From assembly GCF_949987535.1 (NCBI RefSeq), contig NC_080082.1:44393874-44457873 (forward strand): DNA of 64,000 nt. The letters run 5' to 3'. The position numbers and the translations under genes were made by a program. Origin of the DNA: Balaenoptera acutorostrata (taxonomy: Eukaryota > Chordata > Mammalia > Artiodactyla > Balaenopteridae). Position 1 is the stretch's first letter. Every line of letters begins with the position of its first letter. The notes under the pieces are model-generated. The model had not been told where the DNA came from and made no database searches. It saw only the letters and a list, made by a program, of their open reading frames with translations. This document shows, one piece after another, positions 45,778 to 57,365 of this stretch.

Positions 45778-46435
45778 TCACCAACTCTTTGTTACTACCC
45801 ACATCCAAGACATCAGCCCTCACCAGAAGCACTTCTCTAAGTTCCTATCTATCCTCTCTGCTTCTAATTGCAGCTTACCCTCCCCAACCACACCACTCCC
45901 TGCAGCCAGAGTGAGCTACTCAAAAGCACATCAGATCTCATGACTCCTGAGCTTCCTCCACACTTAGAATAAAATCAAAATTCTTTACACTGGCCCATAA
46001 GATCTTTATTATGTAGTATCTGTAGTATTATGTAGTATCACCTTACCAAACTCCTCCCCTACTACACTCCCTCTGGTGCTTGCCACCCCACCCACACTAT
46101 CCTCACTATTCTTTAAATGGCCCAAACCTTTTCCCACCTCAGGGCATTTGTACTTGCCTAGAACAATCCTCTTCTAGATTTAGCAAGATGTACTTCACCT
46201 CCATCAGGACATTCCTGCCCCCTAGATCCAAATTGCTTCTCCCTTTTCCCCCTATTTCCATCACCCTCTAGTCCCTTACCATATTTTAGTTTTCTTTATG
46301 ACACTGACCACAACCTAAAATTATAAATTTTACTTATTTATCATCTGTCACAGCTCGCTGAAGATGGGATCACATCAGATGACATCATCCTCACTGCTAG
46401 GCTCCAGTGCCTGACATGGACTAGGCAGCAACACT
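45778..46435 (+). repeat. L2 LINE 3' region, downstream of LTR
   Basis: Sense L2: 'ccctgcagccagagtgagct', 'cttagaataaaatcaaaatt', 'ctttacactggcccataag', 'cagggcatttgtacttgcc' and a final 'ccagtgcctgacatggacta'. Confidence 0.88.
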
Positions 46436-46493
46436 GGTTGAAAAAAATCAACAGTAGTGAAAACCAAAAGCTACCTTAATGCCCAAAAATAGT

Positions 46494-46506
46494 CCAATAT
46501 TTTCTT
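46494..46506. repeat. Target-site duplication of SINE, left copy (ccaatattttctt)
   Basis: Thirteen bases identical to 46877-46889. Confidence 0.92.
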
Positions 46507-46876
46507 TTTTTCTTTTTTTTTTTTTTTTTTTTGGCAAAGCCAAGCCAGGTAAGGACTCAAGGCCATGATAAAGAACTTCATCTTTTTTTTTTTTTTTAAT
46601 TTATTTATTAATTTATGGCTGTGTTAGGTCTTCATTTCTGTGCGAGGGCTTTCTCTAGTTGTGGCAAGTGGGGGCCACTCTTCATCACGGTGCGCGGGCC
46701 TCTCACTATCGCGGCCTCTCTTGTTGCGGAGCACAGGCTCCAGATGCGCAGGCTCAGTAATTGTGGCTCACGGGCCTAGTTGCTCCGCGGCATGTGGGAT
46801 CTTCCCAGATCAGGGCTCGAACCCGTGTCCCCTGCATTGGCAGGCAGATTCTCAACCACTGCGCCACCAGGGAAGC
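46507..46876 (-). mobile_element. CHR-type SINE with 3'-transduced segment
   Basis: From left: an outer poly(T) (46507-46532), a 49-nt non-SINE segment (46533-46581), an inner poly(T) (46582-46597), then the SINE body, ending at the head at 46876 (reverse B-box gggctcgaacc, about 46813-46823). The TSD brackets all of it. In sense this is SINE, A-tract, unique DNA, A-tract, the hallmark of read-through transcription carried into a new locus. Confidence 0.9.
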
Positions 46877-46889
46877 CCAATATTTTCTT
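46877..46889. repeat. Target-site duplication of SINE, right copy
   Basis: A perfect repeat of 46494-46506. Confidence 0.92.
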
Positions 46890-47210
46890 AAATATAAAAA
46901 TCACCATTGTCATTAAAATCATGTTCTCAGAAAAAGTTTGAAAAGAAGGAAAATGTTCACTGTTATACAAATAATGTGAAATAATGTGAAATGGAAAACA
47001 GGATGGAAAATTATACATTTTGGTGATTTCAATTTTGTGAAATAAAAATAAAGAAATGTTCTAAAATGGTAACAACTGTTATATCCATGCAACGGAAAAA
47101 CATGAGTTTTTATTCTATTATTTATACTTCTGAATTTTTCAAATTTTATTAAAAGAAATTTGCATTGGTATATATTTTTAATTATATGCTATAAATTAAC
47201 AAAGAAAAGG
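46890..47210 (+). repeat. Possible old L1/LINE 3' fragment
   Basis: AT-rich sequence with 'tacatttggtgatttc'-like and 'tctgaatttttcaaatttta' blocks resembling LINE 3' ends. It could be continuous with sequence before the SINE. Weak. Confidence 0.35.
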
Positions 47211-47720
47211 ACTCCTGCCAGAGATGTGTTTTAGACAAGGAGCCATTTAAACTGCACTCTAAAGCCCAGGGGAACTGTGGGAACTGGTCTACTGACTGCC
47301 CAACTGTTGACCAGGAGGGAGGTTAGGCCTCTTGGACTAAGAGATGGGGAATGAAGAAAGGGGAGCATTGGCTCTGGCATGAGGAGCTGTCTAGTATTCT
47401 CAATAGGGATCATAGCCTTTAAAGACTGGATTGTATTTTCAAATTGCCAACTAGAACAGGAAATACATGGGTGCTTAACAAATGAATGGAATGAAAGATT
47501 AACAGATGAATTTACTCTGGCTTGTAATCAAGAACAATCCAGAAAACAAGCAGTAGTAGAAACTTTGGACTCTTCACAACCAGTATTTGCACAAATGCTT
47601 CCTCATCCACTGTGCACAGAGGGGCAACAAATGACTTTCACCTTTGCTGAAAGGTGAAAACAGCGTGAGCCTAGGCTTGAAAACATGGAGGACTTTTGTG
47701 CCAGGTAAGCACCTTTAGTA
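47211..47720. other. Unassigned non-coding sequence
   Basis: No family recognised. A 92-residue frame at 47379-47657 has no recognisable domain. Confidence 0.5.
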
Positions 47721-47837
47721 GGAGGGGAAGAGGAAGAGGAGGAGGAGGAGAAGGAGAAAGAGAAGAAGAAGGGGAGTTGGAGGGGGGAAAGAGAGGAAGA
47801 TGGGGAGGAGAGGAAGGAGAGGGAAGAGGACGAGAGG
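47721..47837. repeat. Purine-rich (GGA/GAA)n tract
   Basis: About 117 bases are nearly all A/G on the plus strand, with repeated gga, gaa and agggg units. Such tracts can form triplex or G-quadruplex structures. No gene is associated. Confidence 0.9.
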
Positions 47838-47884
47838 ATGGATTTGGGGGATGAAGGCTAGATACTTATGAGGTGTATGGTATC

Positions 47885-47995
47885 CCCCACCCCATTTTGC
47901 AAATGAGAACTGAGGCTCTGGAGAGGAAAGAGGGGTGATGTAGCTTCATGGGACAGAGCCAGCATCTGAAGCTCCACCAGCTCACAGGTGTGCAG
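47885..47995 (-). repeat. MIR SINE fragment
   Basis: 'ccccattttgcaaatgagaa' followed by 'ctgaggctctggagaggaaa' is the reverse MIR core. The flanks are weak. Confidence 0.5.
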
Positions 47996-48599
47996 AGGAA
48001 GATGAAGATGAAGCACCTGCTGGGGACAGGAAGAACCAATAAAGGTCAAAAACATTTCTAGAGCTCATCAGACAGGGCAGGGCCGGAAAGGTCACAGCCT
48101 AACAACATAGTATGCATCTGTGCAGCCCTACAGACCTCAGGTATTTTTGTCTCTGCATGGATGGATGACACTTCTGGTTTCCAGATCTTGCTTCAGCCTT
48201 TGCCCATGCATTGCCACAGAAACTCACCATTTGGAAGGTGCTCTCTGCAGACAACTAAATGTCATTATCCCAAAACACCAAGCTGGCCAGCTGAGCTTGC
48301 TGTTTTGATGAAATGCTGTTTGACAGAAAAACAGGTCACCCCCAGGGGTACGTACAGAAGGATAAGACCCATGAATATGCATAAAGTCCTCTTTCTAGAG
48401 ACAATTGCTACAGCCATTATTGGAACAGAACAGGCTGGGTGGGAAGGCAACTCATCCACAACATACTTTTGCCTCCCTGTAGGAATTTGCGAAGGTTAAG
48501 ATAATTTCCTGTATCCCCAGGACCTGGTCCTCAGCACTAGCAGGACCCATGAGGCCCTCTGGACTCCCTCATGTCTCTCACTCCATCCCACCTTGGTCA

Positions 48600-48705
48600 G
48601 AGTAGGAAATAGAGCCCAGAGAGGGGAAGCAGTTTGCCTGAGGTCACACAGCAGTTCCTGCAAGGCCAGGGCCTCCACCTCTAGACCAGGTGGCTCCCAC
48701 ATTGC
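48600..48705 (-). repeat. MIR SINE fragment
   Basis: 'aatagagcccagagaggggaag', with 'tttgcctgaggtcacacagc' and 'ccaggtggctcccac', matches reverse MIR order. Confidence 0.65.
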
Positions 48706-49744
48706 AGGTCCCTGGGAGAACACAAAAGTAGACCAGAATCTGACCAAGAACAAGCCCTCAGCACAGCTTAGCAGGCATTCAGAATCCCTACAGGAGACGG
48801 TCTCTCTAGCTCCCACTAGGGCTGGGTTGGGGGAGCTGCTGTGCAAGGCAGAGTTAGGCAGGGAACCCCACAGAGAAAGCTTTGATGGGATTTCCCTTTG
48901 ACACCTGCCTCCACCCCTTCAGTGCCCAGCCCCTTCAGGCCATCTGCAATTTCTTTCCATAAAAAGGGTGAGGTCTGACCAACACAATCGTGCTAAGGTA
49001 TGAGTGTGTGTCATCCTTCCCAGGTTAATTATGTCTTTTAAGCAGAGTAGACTAGAGATGTCAAGGGGCAAAGCAAGAATAATGGGATAGGGATCAGGCA
49101 TTCCACAGACCACACAGACTACACCACTAATCCATCAGAGAGTGACCCTGCCCAAAGCCCTGTGAAGCCATGGTGACAGCTGCAGTCCTTCGATCTGACT
49201 CCTCATGCAGCCTCCATTTCTCAGTGAAAAGAAGCAAGGTGGGGGGCCCCCAAGTCAAGGTGGGCAGTTAGACATTTCCAAAGAAGTTCAAGCATGTTCA
49301 GACAGTGGGGTCCAGGTGACGTCAGCATCTGCTGCCCTGTGCCCCGAAGTCTGCGTAGAGTGAGCACTCGGCAGAGCTGGGCCAGCTGTCAGGTACTTGC
49401 TTGTCATTCTTCTCACATTGAAGAGGCAGGGGAGACTGATTCCTTTGAAGGGCTAGGCAGATATGAGTTTGCTGGAATTGGCAAGCCCTATTTCATCCTG
49501 CTTTTGAAGGGGTCTGAGATAGATGGCTGGCTGAAAGGCTAAGGTGTACTGAGCATCAGGGCCACTCTTCTACAGAGGCTGCTGTGAAGTAGAAACCCAA
49601 GCTCACTTTACTGGAGCAAACCGCACTCTGCAAGCCCAAGACTGGGAGACACCCCCCCCCACACCTTGGAGCTTACAGGCACTTAGGGACCAAAGTGAAC
49701 ATGGTACTAACACTTACATCAACCTGTTCATCACCATGGTACCT
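48706..49744. other. Unassigned non-coding sequence
   Basis: No family recognised and no frame with a known domain. Confidence 0.5.
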
Positions 49745-49935
49745 ACAGACCTAAGAATGAACCACTAGGTCTGCCCCTTTGGACAATTTGTCAACTCTCT
49801 AAGCCTCAGTTTCCTCCTCTGTGAAATGGAGGTTAAGAATAGCTATATCACAGGGTTGTTGAAGGGATTAAATGTGATAATGACACAAACAGTCTCTTAG
49901 AGAACATTCTGTGAGCGGGCAGTTCTTTGTGGCAG
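49745..49935 (+). repeat. MIR SINE
   Basis: 'ctctaagcctcagtttcctc', 'tctgtgaaatggaggttaag' and 'cacagggttgttgaaggga' give a clear forward MIR core. Confidence 0.85.
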
Positions 49936-49954
49936 TTATTGTGGTTCTGGTTGC

Positions 49955-50055
49955 TATTGTTGTGCTAGGCACTCGGCATACAAAGATGAAAAGTATTCAA
50001 GAAACCTGGAGACTTTTGGAGGAGAGACACCTCCAGATAAATACCATGAAATAGG
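49955..50055 (-). repeat. L2 fragment, left of the 100-bp insert
   Basis: 'gtgctaggcactcggcata' and 'ccagataaataccatgaaat' follow reverse L2 order. The run is broken by the duplicated block at 50056. Confidence 0.55.
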
Positions 50056-50155
50056 AAAAAGGTTGACAGAGCCTTGTTCCAGACTCTTTTCTCCCCATTT
50101 TAAGGACAGTGAAACTGTGACTTCAGGAGGGAAAAATGTCTTGTCCAAGGTCACT
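50056..50155 (+). repeat. 100-bp near-identical duplication, copy 1
   Basis: It matches 57569-57668 in the same orientation, with two mismatches and no gap over 100 bases. Both flanks are unrelated beyond the block. No poly(A) or TSD was seen. Confidence 0.93.
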
Positions 50156-50330
50156 TTCAGAGTGAAAGGATCATGAAGGTGCAGCAGAAACACAAAGAGG
50201 GGAGCTCTCCAAAGGAGGTGGTTTCTGCACAGCCCTCAGCATAGATAAGATTTCCATGAGGACAAATGAAAAGGGCATTTCAGATCCTGGAAGCATGATG
50301 GGCCAATGCACAGAGTTCCTTGACCTACAG
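50156..50330 (-). repeat. L2 fragment, right of the 100-bp insert
   Basis: 'tgaaggtgcagcagaaacac', 'gggcatttcagatcctgga' and 'gggccaatgcacagagtt' are consistent with reverse L2, but weakly. Confidence 0.45.
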
Positions 50331-51179
50331 CCCCCTACACATTTGTCACATATGAGTCAGGCATCTTCAGCCAAGGCACAGAGAGCAAGTCAGACAGACA
50401 AAACAATCATCTTAGCATAGAGTTGGATCATAAGGTTCTCCAAGACTGTCTCAAGAAGCCTGAGGAGTCTTCCTGAACAGATGACCCCTAAGATGAAGGC
50501 TAGAGGAAATGTAGGTGTCAACCAGGTAAGAGTATGAAGATGAGGAAAGGGAAGTAGATGAATGTCTAAGTGATTTAAGATATGCATTGAATCTCTCATG
50601 CAAGAGCTCCATGTAGAACTGGACAGGAAGCAGCAGCTCAGTAAGTTGGTGATGCCTGATCTTCTTTGGACATCTGCTAAGGATGCTGCCGTGGACATGA
50701 GAAACTGCTTGGTTATCAGCTTTGTGCCCTCAGATCCTGAAGCCCTGGGAGCCTCCCCCAGCCATGGTACTTTGCCCACAGCAGACTATTTGGAAAACTC
50801 ACCAAGAAAACTGTCTCTCTTTCTTCTGTTTCTATTCTCATCATTTGATTACATCTGAAATGTGTCAGCCTTGTCCTTCTGAAATAGAGAAGATGGTGTC
50901 TCCAGGGAATAACTGAGTGTGAATGTATGCCCCTGGAGGTGTGGTGCAAGGTCTCTACCCAGGCTGAGAGCCTTGCCCAGTCATATATATGCTCCACATA
51001 TTCTCCTATGGTGCTGAAATAGGATGCAGAGCTTCCCTAACTCTCGGAGGTTGAATCAGGGATGGAAAGATGGAATCTGACAGAGTGCAATACCCCAGAG
51101 AACCACAGAACATGTGCCCCATGGTGTTTAGAGTGGGGCTGTTTGCAATAGGCTGACTTGACAGACACACAAGACAGAA
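50331..51179. other. Unassigned non-coding sequence
   Basis: No family recognised. A 129-residue minus-strand frame at 50390-50779 has no recognisable domain. Confidence 0.5.
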
Positions 51180-51325
51180 TTTTCTAAACTTTAATATACC
51201 TACAAGTAACCTGAGATCTTATCAAAATGAGGATTCTGACCTGAGGTCGGCCCCAAGATTCTGCTCTTTTAACAAGATCCCATGTGATGTGGGGGATACT
51301 GGTCTGCAGGTCACACTTGGAGCAG
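51180..51325 (+). mobile_element. MER5-like hAT DNA transposon
   Basis: 'ttctaaactttaatatacct', 'aagtaacctgagatcttatc', 'gattctgctcttttaacaag' and 'ggtctgcaggtcacacttgg' follow the order of a MER5/MER58-type Charlie derivative. It is non-coding. Confidence 0.75.
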
Positions 51326-51399
51326 CAAAACATGGACTCCTCACTCACGTACCAAAGAGTTACTGCACCTCCTAAGCATTAGACTGCACTCTATGTACA

Positions 51400-51735
51400 G
51401 TATGGGCAAAATAGGCAAAGACCGTTGCACTCCAGGAACATGCTATATTTGAGGAAGGTAACAATAAACAAGTAAACAAATAAACAAAAAAGATAACATG
51501 ATAGAGTGAGAAGTTCTTTGGAGCGACAGAGGAGGACTTGGGTGCAGATGGTGGAAGTGCTTTAGGCTGGCTGATGAGGGAAGGCTGCCCTGGAGAGGGA
51601 ATTAAGGAGGCTGACCTGGAGAAGGAGAAGGAGCCATCTGGAAGAGGCCTGGTGGGAGAACATTACAGACAGGGGGAGAGCAAGTGCAAGGGCCCTGTGC
51701 TATGAACAAGCTTAGCCCATTCAAGGAGTACAAGC
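51400..51735 (-). repeat. L2 LINE fragment
   Basis: Reverse L2: 'aacaagtaaacaaataaac', 'ggctgccctggagagggaat', 'taaggaggctgacctggag', 'gagagcaagtgcaagggccc' and 'gaacaagcttagcccattca'. Confidence 0.78.
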
Positions 51736-52639
51736 TCAAGATGGAACAAAGCACCTTGACCTCCAGGCCACAGCCTTTTCCCTGGATTTAGCCACTTGTC
51801 CTTGGTTGTGAGCTTCTGTTAAACTGGGTTAAACTAACAAAGCCCTTGACCATCCAGGGTTTAAAATAATTTCTGATCACTTCTAGAGCCCCATACCATT
51901 CTAGGGTCCTTGGGAAAACATGTCTGAAAAGTAAAGATTTAAACAAAATCTTTACTACCAGAATTCTACTTTCCCACTGGTCCTGGAGACCCAGTATTAC
52001 TTTTCCAAGGGAAGTAGCATGGGAGGGAGGGCTTGGCGATGACTCAATGACAAAGAATGGCTGAAATACAGCCTGGCCCATTTCGGAAAAGAAGTAGAGG
52101 TGATTTTTGTAAAGCCCTGGAGATGAGTTAGCTCAGGAGCTGGACAATTCTTCTGCCTCACTCCCACCTGGAGTTACCATGTCAAGGACCCATGGATGGA
52201 TCTTCCATGTGGAAGAAGAGATCCTGAAATGCAGACACATGATTATTCTCTGAGATCTCTTCTCAGGGCTTTGGAATTTGGAAATTGCTTTCCACTAGTA
52301 CTCAGCCACAACCCTTGGCGGTATTTCACAGACCTCCTTAAGACCTCTCCCAAATGGGTCTCAAAGGCAAAGGGTCTGTGCTCTCCCAACATCTCCCTTC
52401 ATCTCAACGCCCTCTGACCTGCCTAGGAGAAATGGCAACATAGAGGCCATATATGATGAGAGAAATAATAAGAAAGAACAACCTTGGAGAACTAATTGAT
52501 TCAGGGATGGGGCAGAGAACATCCAAGATGAGCCTGAAGCATCTTGTGACACCAGACAGCAAGAAGGTATTAAAAACAAATAAACAAACAAGAACAGTAA
52601 AAACACATATGTGTATGTATATGTATTTCAAAGGAACAC
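51736..52639. other. Unassigned non-coding sequence
   Basis: No family recognised. Confidence 0.5.
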
Positions 52640-53580
52640 AGAACTAAACCGAAGGAGCTCCCAATGGCCAACGATGGAAAAATTTGAGCAAAATGTATAA
52701 CTCTAGTTTTGAATTATAACCCAAAGAATAATATAATTATCCATGAGTCCATACTGATTAAACAAATAACTAATTAAATAAATGAGAGAGAAGCAGCAAC
52801 TCTTCCTCACAGAAGAACTCCAATTAATAAATGTAGAAGAAATGAGGGGAAATCATCAATAGTACACCAGAGTAATAATTGCCATAGCCAAGACCTACTG
52901 ATGGATATTAAAATAAATGGGTGAAAGTTTAAGCAGAAATGGGATATTTACATAGTCTCCAAGTACTGCCCTCAAACACTTAGTAATTGCAAAAAGAAAA
53001 ATAGTTTATAGCATAAAGTCTTGGTAGATACTACCTTAGCCAAGTGATGAAGTAATCTGCAGTAATAAGACACTGACATCCATCATGAGTCCCTTAGTTT
53101 GATGCACTGAGAAGGGCATATCACCCCTGTGGGATCATTCCCAATAAAGCATAACCTAAATCTAATAAATAGAAAACATCAGGCGAGCCCAGGTGGAGGG
53201 ACATTCTACAAAATAACTTACTGGTCCTCTTCAAAACTTACGAAGTCAAGAAGGACAAGGAAATCTTGAGGAACTTCCACAAATTGAAGAGGACTGAGGG
53301 GACAGTGTAGTTAAATTAAATGTGGGAGCCTGGATCAGATGCTGGAACAGAAAAAGATTGTCGGAGAAAAAAATGCAAAATCTGAGTAACTTTTGTACTT
53401 TGGTTCATAGCACAACTCCAAGGTTAATGTCTTAGTTTTGATAAATGTTCTATGGTCGTGCAGACATTTAACTTAAGGGGAAACTGGGGGAAGGGTATAA
53501 AGGAACCTCTGTACTCTTTACAACTCTTTGGTAACTTTAAAATTATCTCAATATTTAAAAAATATATTAACTGTCAAAAA
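52640..53580 (+). mobile_element. Old L1 (L1M) 3'UTR
   Basis: Sense L1M landmarks: 'aggaaatcttgaggaacttc', 'gatgctggaacagaaaaaga', 'agttttgataaatgttctat' and 'aactggggg', ending in an A-rich tail near 53575. Polymorphic-looking but old. Confidence 0.78.
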
Positions 53581-55600
53581 ATAAAAAAAGGGAGCAGGAG
53601 ACCAAAGTAATATAAACGTGGATAAGTCCGTTTGCCATTCCATTCCACAAGCCTCAGATAAAAGAGCAAATCTGCTGCTCTGTCCTTTCATCATGCGAGC
53701 ACCTCACATATGTGGCTCTGAAGCAAAAGCCAATTATTTCATCTGTCGCCCCAAAGAAGGAAGAGCAAATGATTCAAAGAAGAAAATCCAGTGGTCTGGG
53801 TGGATTGAGAAGGACTTCTTGGTGTCCAATGAGGTAACCACTTACGGGATTTTTAAGCAATGCTAACCAATGTAACCAGTGCTGGATAGAGTCCACCATG
53901 CCTGTGTCAGGCAGGACTCCACTGTATCTCTTGGTGTCTTTTTTCTCTCTCATTCTTAAGTCTGGAACTTAGGCTGGAAATCAACTCTGGAAATCACTGT
54001 CATGCTTAGCCTCTCTTGTTTCACATTTCCCTCCAGCCCTGCCCCTGTCCCTCCACTCACACACCCTGACCTACTCAGCCATTTGTCACTTCCTGTTAAT
54101 GCCCAGTGAGGAAGTTTCCCTAAGCGCCCTCCCACAGCAGTAGGAGCACCACATGCTGTGCTTATTCTCTGGCTCAGATCAGGTATTTTCTTCCTACTTG
54201 GGGTGGAGGCTAGAGAGCAAAGTGGGATTGTCTTGGAGTTCTGCTTCTACACACCCTCAAGATTCAAGGTCAAGAGGCTACTCAACCAGTCCCTGTGACC
54301 ATCAGCCTTCCTTTCTGCATACAAACCCCCAAAATAAAACTGAAGCCAGAGTGGACTCACAATGCACAGGGCTTCCTTGGTGGTGTTTTAGAATAAAGTG
54401 CATGAGCCAGAGCCCAGGAGAATTGGGAGCCAGTAGGGCTCAAGCAGCATCAGCAGCACCAGAAAGCTCTGACACCTTATGGACTGTCACCTGCATGAGG
54501 TACCCTCATCAGGGAGAAAGAAAAGCTATCATTGTGACAAACCAGCCTGCCTTTTGCCTGTGCTGCTTAGCTGGCCATATGGTTTGGAAAGAAAACATGT
54601 GATCTCTCCTTCCTGCCCAGTTAGTTTTACTGCACAGGACTGGGTGACAGCAGCATCTGGCCCCTTCCAGAAAGCACCTCCCTGTGGGAGGCCAGAGGCA
54701 TAGGCAGGGCGTGGGAGTATGGTGGGGAAGAAAGTTGATAGGTGGGCATCTCTTAGTCCATTAGTACCAGGAAAGCCACATTCTCCCCTGGAACCCTGCA
54801 GCCAAGGGCATCCCCAGAGCATTGGTTTGTCAGTGGGAAGAACTCTCCTGGCCATGAAATTTGTACCTGACATTTACAGTTTCCTCTGCCCTAGGCGAGT
54901 CCCCAGAGACTTCCTTATAACCCCAGTACTTGAACTGAAAGAGGGGAAAATAGAATACTTCCTAATCAAGCACGGGTGTGAAAATTTAGCTGTAAGGTTA
55001 TTAACAATAGGAAACCTAACTAACTAAAAAGGCACTGGCGAAATAATGTGCATGCACACTTGTTGCTTGTGGCCGAACATTCATTTCCTCTGTTCAAAAT
55101 GTGGGACTGAGAATGTCTTTCTGGAATTCAAAGGGAATTCTGGGTATTGGGGTTTCTACGTGATTGAAGCAAACCACCTTCAACTACAGAGGTCCCTTTT
55201 CAATGGCAATTCACAAGTGAGCATATGACCCAAGCTTGTCTGATAAGAGTATACCCAGGACTTTTTTCTGGAAATGTTCCTTTTCTCACTGACCTGACTG
55301 CCATGAGGATGTTGAGACAGTTAAAATAATCATTGCAGCCATAGAGGGAGCTTAGCTGAAGAAAAATTAGACACCCAAAGGAGAGAATCTCAGAAAGATA
55401 GATGACATTCTGAATCTCTAGATCGATCTACACCTGAAGCTAGCCCAGCTTCTAGCCCAACTTTGTAGTGTCTTTCAAACCCAAGGAAAGCCCCCACCTA
55501 TATATTCTAGTAGCCCTAGTCTGCATGGATCCTGTCTGCCAGGGCACAGCACACCTTTCTCTGGAAGTTTACAGCCTTTTGACTAAAACTTATATATTAA
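53581..55600. other. Unassigned sequence, possible old repeat at 55230-55480
   Basis: About 2 kb without a recognised gene. The segment near 55400 ('gacattctgaatctctagat', 'cacctgaagctagcccag') resembles an old eutherian interspersed repeat that I cannot name. Frames of up to 149 residues (54153-54602) lack domains. Confidence 0.45.
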
Positions 55601-55613
55601 TCATGCCTTTTAA

Positions 55614-55741
55614 ATTTTTCTATTTTTCTTTTCTTTTTTTTTGGCCACACCACATGGCACGTGGGTAGTTTCCTGACCAGGGATTAAACTTACACTCCAT
55701 GTAGTAGACTTAACCACTGGACCACCACGGAAGTCCTCACC
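55614..55741 (-). mobile_element. tRNA-derived SINE (short CHR-type)
   Basis: T-rich tail, then ggccacaccacatggcacg, and a reverse head near 'ccactggaccaccacggaa'. 'tcatgccttttaa' flanks it at 55601-55613 and 55742-55754, a perfect 13-bp TSD. The B-box region is degraded (ccagggattaaac). Confidence 0.88.
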
Positions 55742-55839
55742 TCATGCCTTTTAATTTCTATATCTCTGATGCTTTGACATCTTGGGCCTTGTGGGCCCTG
55801 CAGAGACTGCACCTTCCAGGCCTAGCCAATTGCTAGAGA

Positions 55840-56240
55840 TAATCAATGAGGGTGCTTTCATATGCAAATTAACCAATCCCATAGCACCCAACCACCTCTT
55901 TTATCAGGCTCTCACTCTTTGGACCAGTGTCTCCCTGCCCTAATCACCCCAGGGCCAGACAACTGGAGACAACCTCTGTGCCCCAGATCCTGCTGAAATT
56001 ATCTAACTAGCCAGTTCTAAGTCTGCTTACCCTGCTGTGCCTTCCCTTTTCCTCAGAAACCACAATAAAGGCTCTTGCCCACATTTTTCTCTCAATCCTC
56101 CTGCCTCCTGACTGACCCTGGTTCTTCCCTCTGTGGCCCTGCCTGGCATGCCCACCTCCCCTTAGGAACGATGAGTAACAAACTATCTTTTCAATGGCAA
56201 ATGTCTCCTGATTACACCTCAATAATAAAAAACCTACATT
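55840..56240 (+). mobile_element. LTR-like element, tentative
   Basis: It shows a U3-R-like order: 'cttttatcaggctctcactc', then a polyadenylation signal AATAAA (caataaaggctcttgcc, near 56063-56068) and a CT-rich stretch. No TG/CA ends or TSD were identified, so the call is tentative. Confidence 0.35.
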
Positions 56241-56774
56241 TTAAAACAACTTGTTCATCCATTAGGAGCCACAGAATCAACAGGGTGCTCAGACACACCC
56301 AGCAAACTATCAGTGACAAATGGCTCCATGCTCAGCCACAGGTGCTTCTTTGACACCCCAGTTGCAGGAGAAATCCTAGACTTACTTAGATCCTTTCTCT
56401 AGTTTTTTTCTAATTAGTATAATGCTAAGCAAACAATAGACATTTAACCAATGCACACTGGTTGTTTGATGAAGCAGACTGATCAGGCTACACAGATGCC
56501 ATAATCACTGTACGACTATTGCTGGGAGGGACCTCCAAGAGCTTCTAGATCAGAATTTATAAAATACCTCTCTCAAGAGATATTATGAGGTTCTGTCTCA
56601 TTAGGGGCTCCCAGAAGCAGACCCTGAGACAAGATTTGCATGCCAAGTGGTTTATTTGGAAGACAATCCCAGGAAGCACCAGTAAGGAAGTGGGACAGAA
56701 AAGGGAAAGAAGCCAAAACAAGGTATGTTAATAAGCAACCATGTCTCTGTCCACTGGGGACCTCTGGAAGAAGG
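56241..56774. other. Unassigned sequence, possible interspersed repeat from 56595
   Basis: 'gccaagtggtttatttggaa' and 'atcccaggaagcaccagtaa' resemble a eutherian interspersed repeat that continues after the MER5A-like element (to about 57180). I cannot name it. Confidence 0.4.
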
Positions 56775-56922
56775 GGGAAGTGGTCCTCAAATTGTGACGC
56801 ACATCAGAATCACCTGGAGGGATTCTTAGAACAGAGTCTGGGCTGAACTTCCAGAGTTCCTGATTCAATGGGCTCCCAGGTGACACTGACGCTACTTGTT
56901 CCAGGACCATACTTGGAGGTTG
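56775..56922 (+). mobile_element. MER5A-like hAT DNA transposon
   Basis: 'agtggtcctcaaattgtgac', 'catcagaatcacctggaggg', 'cagagttcctgattcaatgg' and 'caggtgacactgacgctact' give a full MER5A outline, about 150 bp. Confidence 0.85.
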
Positions 56923-57310
56923 CCTTCCGCCTCCATCATCAAGGGGCAGAAAGCTGGGGTATTGATCACCTAATTGCCCTTCATCATTGGCTGATGGTAG
57001 TTCTCAGGGGTGGTGACTCCCCAGCACTTGTGGCCTGACTCTGGAGAGTCAGGAGAGAAGGTCCTCAGGCAGAGAATTGAGCACTGTCAGTGGAACAACA
57101 TGAGCATGCATGGAGACAGTTAGTGCTGAAAGGTGTGGGCAGGACACTGGCAGCATTTGTTACGACATCCTACCCCAACACTTCTGTGGTGAAAGAAGAT
57201 AGAGGACACCCACCCCATTCTACATCCCTTTCTGGAAAGTCACAGTGTTCATTAGCATAGCAGTGGTTCTGAGAGGTCCTCAAATAAAGAAATCTGTTGA
57301 ACTTAATATT

Positions 57311-57352
57311 TCCCAAATTTCTTTGAACTTCTTTCAAAGAAGAAAGTTTGGG
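57311..57352. repeat. Short inverted repeat
   Basis: 'cccaaatttctttgaa' is followed after a few bases by 'tttcaaagaagaaagtttggg'. The arms pair with a small bulge. It may be the remnant of a palindromic DNA transposon. Confidence 0.6.
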
Positions 57353-57365
57353 AATTGCTATCTAG

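Noticed and set aside
54366..54400. SINE head (gggcttccttggtggtg)
   Set aside because: Only about 17 bases match a CHR head and nothing SINE-like follows.
54153..54602. A 149-residue plus-strand frame
   Set aside because: No recognisable domain, splice pattern or conservation signal. The length is within chance for 64 kb of two strands.
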